Assembly (NCBI GenBank): GCA_022969175.1
Contig: JALJPB010000001.1
Span: 65,902-121,581, forward strand
DNA: 55,680 bases
Source of the DNA: Colwellia sp.
GTDB taxonomy: Bacteria > Pseudomonadota > Gammaproteobacteria > Enterobacterales > Alteromonadaceae
Direction of reading: 5' to 3'
The notes beneath the pieces are model-generated. The model was not told the origin of the DNA. It was given only the letters and a program-made list of their open reading frames with translations, and did not search any database. The position numbers were made by a program, and so were the translations under genes. The stretch's first letter is position 1. Each line of letters begins with the position of its first letter. Shown one piece after another: positions 53,288 to 55,680 of the stretch.

Positions 53288-54352
53288 ATGTTATTGGTTG
53301 GTGATAAAAAAACAGTAAAAGGAATATCCCGCTTAGGGCTATTCCTTTTTGTTTGTTTGTTAATGACTGTTAATAGTCATACCGTACGGGCAAATAAAAT
53401 TCAGCTGGCTTATTTACAAATTGAAACGCTCCCTTGTAGCGCTAAAGCTGATAACAGCAACAGCTGTTATCAAGGCATTTGGAAACAGCCAGCAGCTGCT
53501 AGTAACGCACCGCTAAGTTTGCAATTTAGTGAAGGGGTAAAAATTAGTAAAAAAGCACTGCCAACTTTACTAAATGGTGCCAACATCCAATCTTTTACGC
53601 TAATAACTTCGCAAAGTTTGGCTGATAAAAGTCTGACTATTATCAATTTAGAAAAAACTGATGTCGAAGTAATGCTTAACTATAAAAGTATTGATAACGA
53701 CTATTCAGTGCGAATAACACCGTCAAATCCTAGTTATACTTTTGTTGCTAGTCCATCGTCCTGGCAAACGATACAAAGCTATACCTTCTTTGGTATTGAA
53801 CATATTTTAGAAGGTTACGATCACCTGTTGTTTGTCTTATGTTTGTTATTGATTGCCTCAACGGTTAAAAAACTCTTGTGGGCAATCACAGGATTCACCT
53901 TAGCGCATTCTATTACCTTAATGCTCAGTACACTTAATATAGTGCAATTGCCAATCGTGGTGGTGGAAGCTGTAATTGCTTTGAGCATCGTTTTTCTGGC
54001 AACTGAAATTGCCAAAAACAGCTTTAATAATTCACAGAAAACCTCGTTAACTTACCGTTATCCAGTGGTAGTCTCTAGTAGTTTTGGTTTATTGCACGGC
54101 TTTGGTTTCGCCTCTGTATTGCTTGAATTAGGCTTACCAAAAAATGATCAGTTTTTAGCTTTAGCTTTTTTCAATGTTGGTGTGGAAATAGGGCAAGTCT
54201 TGTTTATTACTTGTACTTTATTACTGATATTAATTGTTAAAAAGCTAACTAACATCAGTATATTAGCCATGGATAAAGTAAAAAAAGTAAATGCCTATTT
54301 TATAGGATCTATTGCTAGTATGTGGTTAATCGAAAGAGTGATGCAGTTTTAG
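53288..54352 (+). CDS. HupE/UreJ-family membrane protein
   Basis: A 354-residue protein. An N-terminal signal or membrane segment (GLFLFVCLLMTVN) and a ~150-residue exported domain with two Cys (LPCSAKADNSNSCYQ) are followed by about six membrane segments with the family motifs: FGIEHILEGYDHLLF, FTLAHSITLMLS, GLLHGFGFASVL and FFNVGVEIGQV. HupE/UreJ proteins are Ni/Co permeases in some species; the conserved His and Asp here fit metal binding. It starts three bases after the DUF3604 stop codon, so translation is coupled. Metal delivery to the PHP-like partners is a hypothesis. Confidence 0.88.
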   Translation: MLLVGDKKTVKGISRLGLFLFVCLLMTVNSHTVRANKIQLAYLQIETLPCSAKADNSNSCYQGIWKQPAAASNAPLSLQFSEGVKISKKALPTLLNGANIQSFTLITSQSLADKSLTIINLEKTDVEVMLNYKSIDNDYSVRITPSNPSYTFVASPSSWQTIQSYTFFGIEHILEGYDHLLFVLCLLLIASTVKKLLWAITGFTLAHSITLMLSTLNIVQLPIVVVEAVIALSIVFLATEIAKNSFNNSQKTSLTYRYPVVVSSSFGLLHGFGFASVLLELGLPKNDQFLALAFFNVGVEIGQVLFITCTLLLILIVKKLTNISILAMDKVKKVNAYFIGSIASMWLIERVMQF

Positions 54353-54428
54353 CTAATTTATTTAGGCATATGCATATTAGGCGTATAAGTAAATCACTTT
54401 ACCTTAGCAGATAATAAAAGGAATAATT

Positions 54429-55680
54429 ATGTTTAGAAAATCAATTTTAGCTGTGTGTATCGCTAGTATAAGCCTATCGGCTTGCGGTGACCAAACTCAA
54501 ACGAGTGCTGAGTCAACAGTGGGTGAAAAAGTTAAACTCATTGAAGAAAAACCGAATAAAGCAAGCCAAGGCGAGGCTGATTTAGCACTTTCAAGTGATG
54601 CTGTTTTTTCACCTTTCGCTGACAGGGATTACCCAACACAATTGCTTTTTGGTGAAACTCATATTCATTCAGCTTTATCAGCCGATGCCGGTGGCGGAGG
54701 CACAACATTACTGCCTCGCGATTTATACCGTTTTGCCCGTGGTGAACAGGTATTAAGTAATACTAGTCAACCGGTTAAATTAGACCGCCCGTTAGACTTT
54801 ATTTGTTTAACTGAACATACCGATGGTATGGGGGTGATCACGGATATTTTAAAAGGCACAAAAAATATCTTAGCCGATGAACAAGGTGCTAAATTTCATC
54901 AACGCTTTAGCAAGGGCGGCGCTGAGGCTAAACAAGCTTCATTTGATTTGATTTCCGCCTTTGCAAATGGCGAACTCTCAAGCGCCTTAGTGTATCAACC
55001 CGGAAACCCTGGTTATAGCCGCACTTGGCAAGACTTAGTACAAGCGGCAGAAGAGTTTAATGAGCCACACCGTTTTACTACAATGATTTCATATGAATGG
55101 ACTTCTATGGTGAAGGGCAATAACTTACATCGTAATATTATATTGCGTGATGGTCCTGATAGAGCCTTGCAAGTATTACCTTTTACCATGACAGCTCCTA
55201 TTGGTAGTGCTAATCCACAAGATTTGTGGAAATGGTTAGCTGATTATGAAAAAAATACCGGTGGTCGTGCCATCGCTATTCCGCATAATGGTAACCTTTC
55301 TAATGGTTGGTTATTTGCTCTGCAAGATGATTTTAATAACGGCGCAAAATTTGATTTGGCGTATGTGACCGAGCGAGCTAAGTGGGAGAAACTGGTAGAA
55401 GTTGGTCAAACAAAAGGTGATAGCGAAACTCACCCTGTATTATCACCTGATGATGAATTCGCCGACTACGAAACTTGGGATTTTGGTAACCTTGATTTAA
55501 CCACCAAAAAAACCGATGCCATGTTGGCGACGGAATATACTCGTTCGACCTTAAAAAATGGCTTGTTGCTTGAAACTGAACTGGGCGTAAACCCGTTTAA
55601 GTTAGGTTTTGTTGGCGGCGGAGATATGCATACCTCCTTAGTGACACAAGATGATGATAATTTTTTTGGTGCTTTTACTT
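54429..55680 (+). CDS. DUF3604 lipoprotein, second copy (cut by window end)
   Basis: Open for 417 codons up to the last base, so the C-terminus is outside the window. The lipobox is LSACG (about 16-20). After a linker, LLFGETHIHSALSADAGGGG (about 74-93) and ICLTEHTDGMG align with the first DUF3604 protein; IPHNGNLSNG and FVGGGDMHTS are the later metal-motif equivalents. The protein is clearly related to the 51347-53284 product but far from identical, suggesting an old duplication with different specificity. GGAATAATT precedes the ATG. Confidence 0.88.
   Translation, partial: MFRKSILAVCIASISLSACGDQTQTSAESTVGEKVKLIEEKPNKASQGEADLALSSDAVFSPFADRDYPTQLLFGETHIHSALSADAGGGGTTLLPRDLYRFARGEQVLSNTSQPVKLDRPLDFICLTEHTDGMGVITDILKGTKNILADEQGAKFHQRFSKGGAEAKQASFDLISAFANGELSSALVYQPGNPGYSRTWQDLVQAAEEFNEPHRFTTMISYEWTSMVKGNNLHRNIILRDGPDRALQVLPFTMTAPIGSANPQDLWKWLADYEKNTGGRAIAIPHNGNLSNGWLFALQDDFNNGAKFDLAYVTERAKWEKLVEVGQTKGDSETHPVLSPDDEFADYETWDFGNLDLTTKKTDAMLATEYTRSTLKNGLLLETELGVNPFKLGFVGGGDMHTSLVTQDDDNFFGAFT

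Overview
The window is 55.7 kb of AT-rich DNA from a marine gammaproteobacterium. It is most likely an alteromonad of the Colwellia/Thalassotalea type; this is inferred from product content and gene order, as no marker search was possible. Supporting blocks include ybfF / DUF2788-ybfE-fldA / seqA-pgm, the gsk, glnS and fur genes, a branched-chain 2-oxoacid dehydrogenase operon, and secreted sulfatase and DUF3604 proteins. I count 53 credible protein-coding genes, the last cut by the window end. I found no rRNA, tRNA, CRISPR array, prophage or intact transposase gene.

Layout. (1) 1-6.5 kb: scattered small secreted or hypothetical genes, a TPR-tailed esterase and a LysR regulator. The spacers carry six copies (four nearly full, two partial) of an unrecognised ~150-170 bp repeat, all in the same orientation, which folds into up to four hairpins. 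(2) 6.5-20.7 kb: an asparaginase-type Ntn hydrolase, an XRE-membrane regulator, a YbaK-like deacylase, an orphan norF-like gene with a norE remnant, a YbaY-MliC lipoprotein, gsk, a polysaccharide deacetylase, a solo periplasmic binding protein, DUF1835 and DUF2785 genes, a TFIIB-type zinc protein, a lytic transglycosylase and a GhrA-type dehydrogenase. (3) 20.7-24.9 kb: glnS, fur, a TlpA-like thioredoxin, a GNAT enzyme and a GST. (4) 24.9-33.4 kb: a LytTR response regulator and histidine kinase divergent from an ABC ATPase and a 1187-residue ABC permease fused to an M1 peptidase. These are followed by a repeat-rich secreted protein, a decayed MITE-like element and a secreted protein with an internal duplication. 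(5) 33.5-41.7 kb: fldA, ybfE, DUF2788, ybfF, seqA, pgm, a DUF442/metallo-beta-lactamase sulfur pair, a second solo binding protein and an AstE-like gene. (6) 42.0-45.8 kb: the branched-chain 2-oxoacid dehydrogenase operon (E1 alpha, E1 beta, double-lipoyl E2) with a LiuR-like operator upstream. (7) 46-55.7 kb: an envelope cluster of beta-barrel protein, secreted arylsulfatase, secreted HAD phosphatase, Omp85-type protein, DUF3604 lipoprotein, HupE/UreJ membrane protein and a second DUF3604 lipoprotein.

The signals most worth following are the structured repeat family in the first 6.5 kb, the kinase/LytTR/ABC-M1 peptidase locus with three helically phased GTT repeats in its divergent promoter, the sulfatase/HAD/Omp85/DUF3604/HupE envelope cluster, and the decayed norEF locus. 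Function assignments rest on motif recognition by eye; no database search was run.
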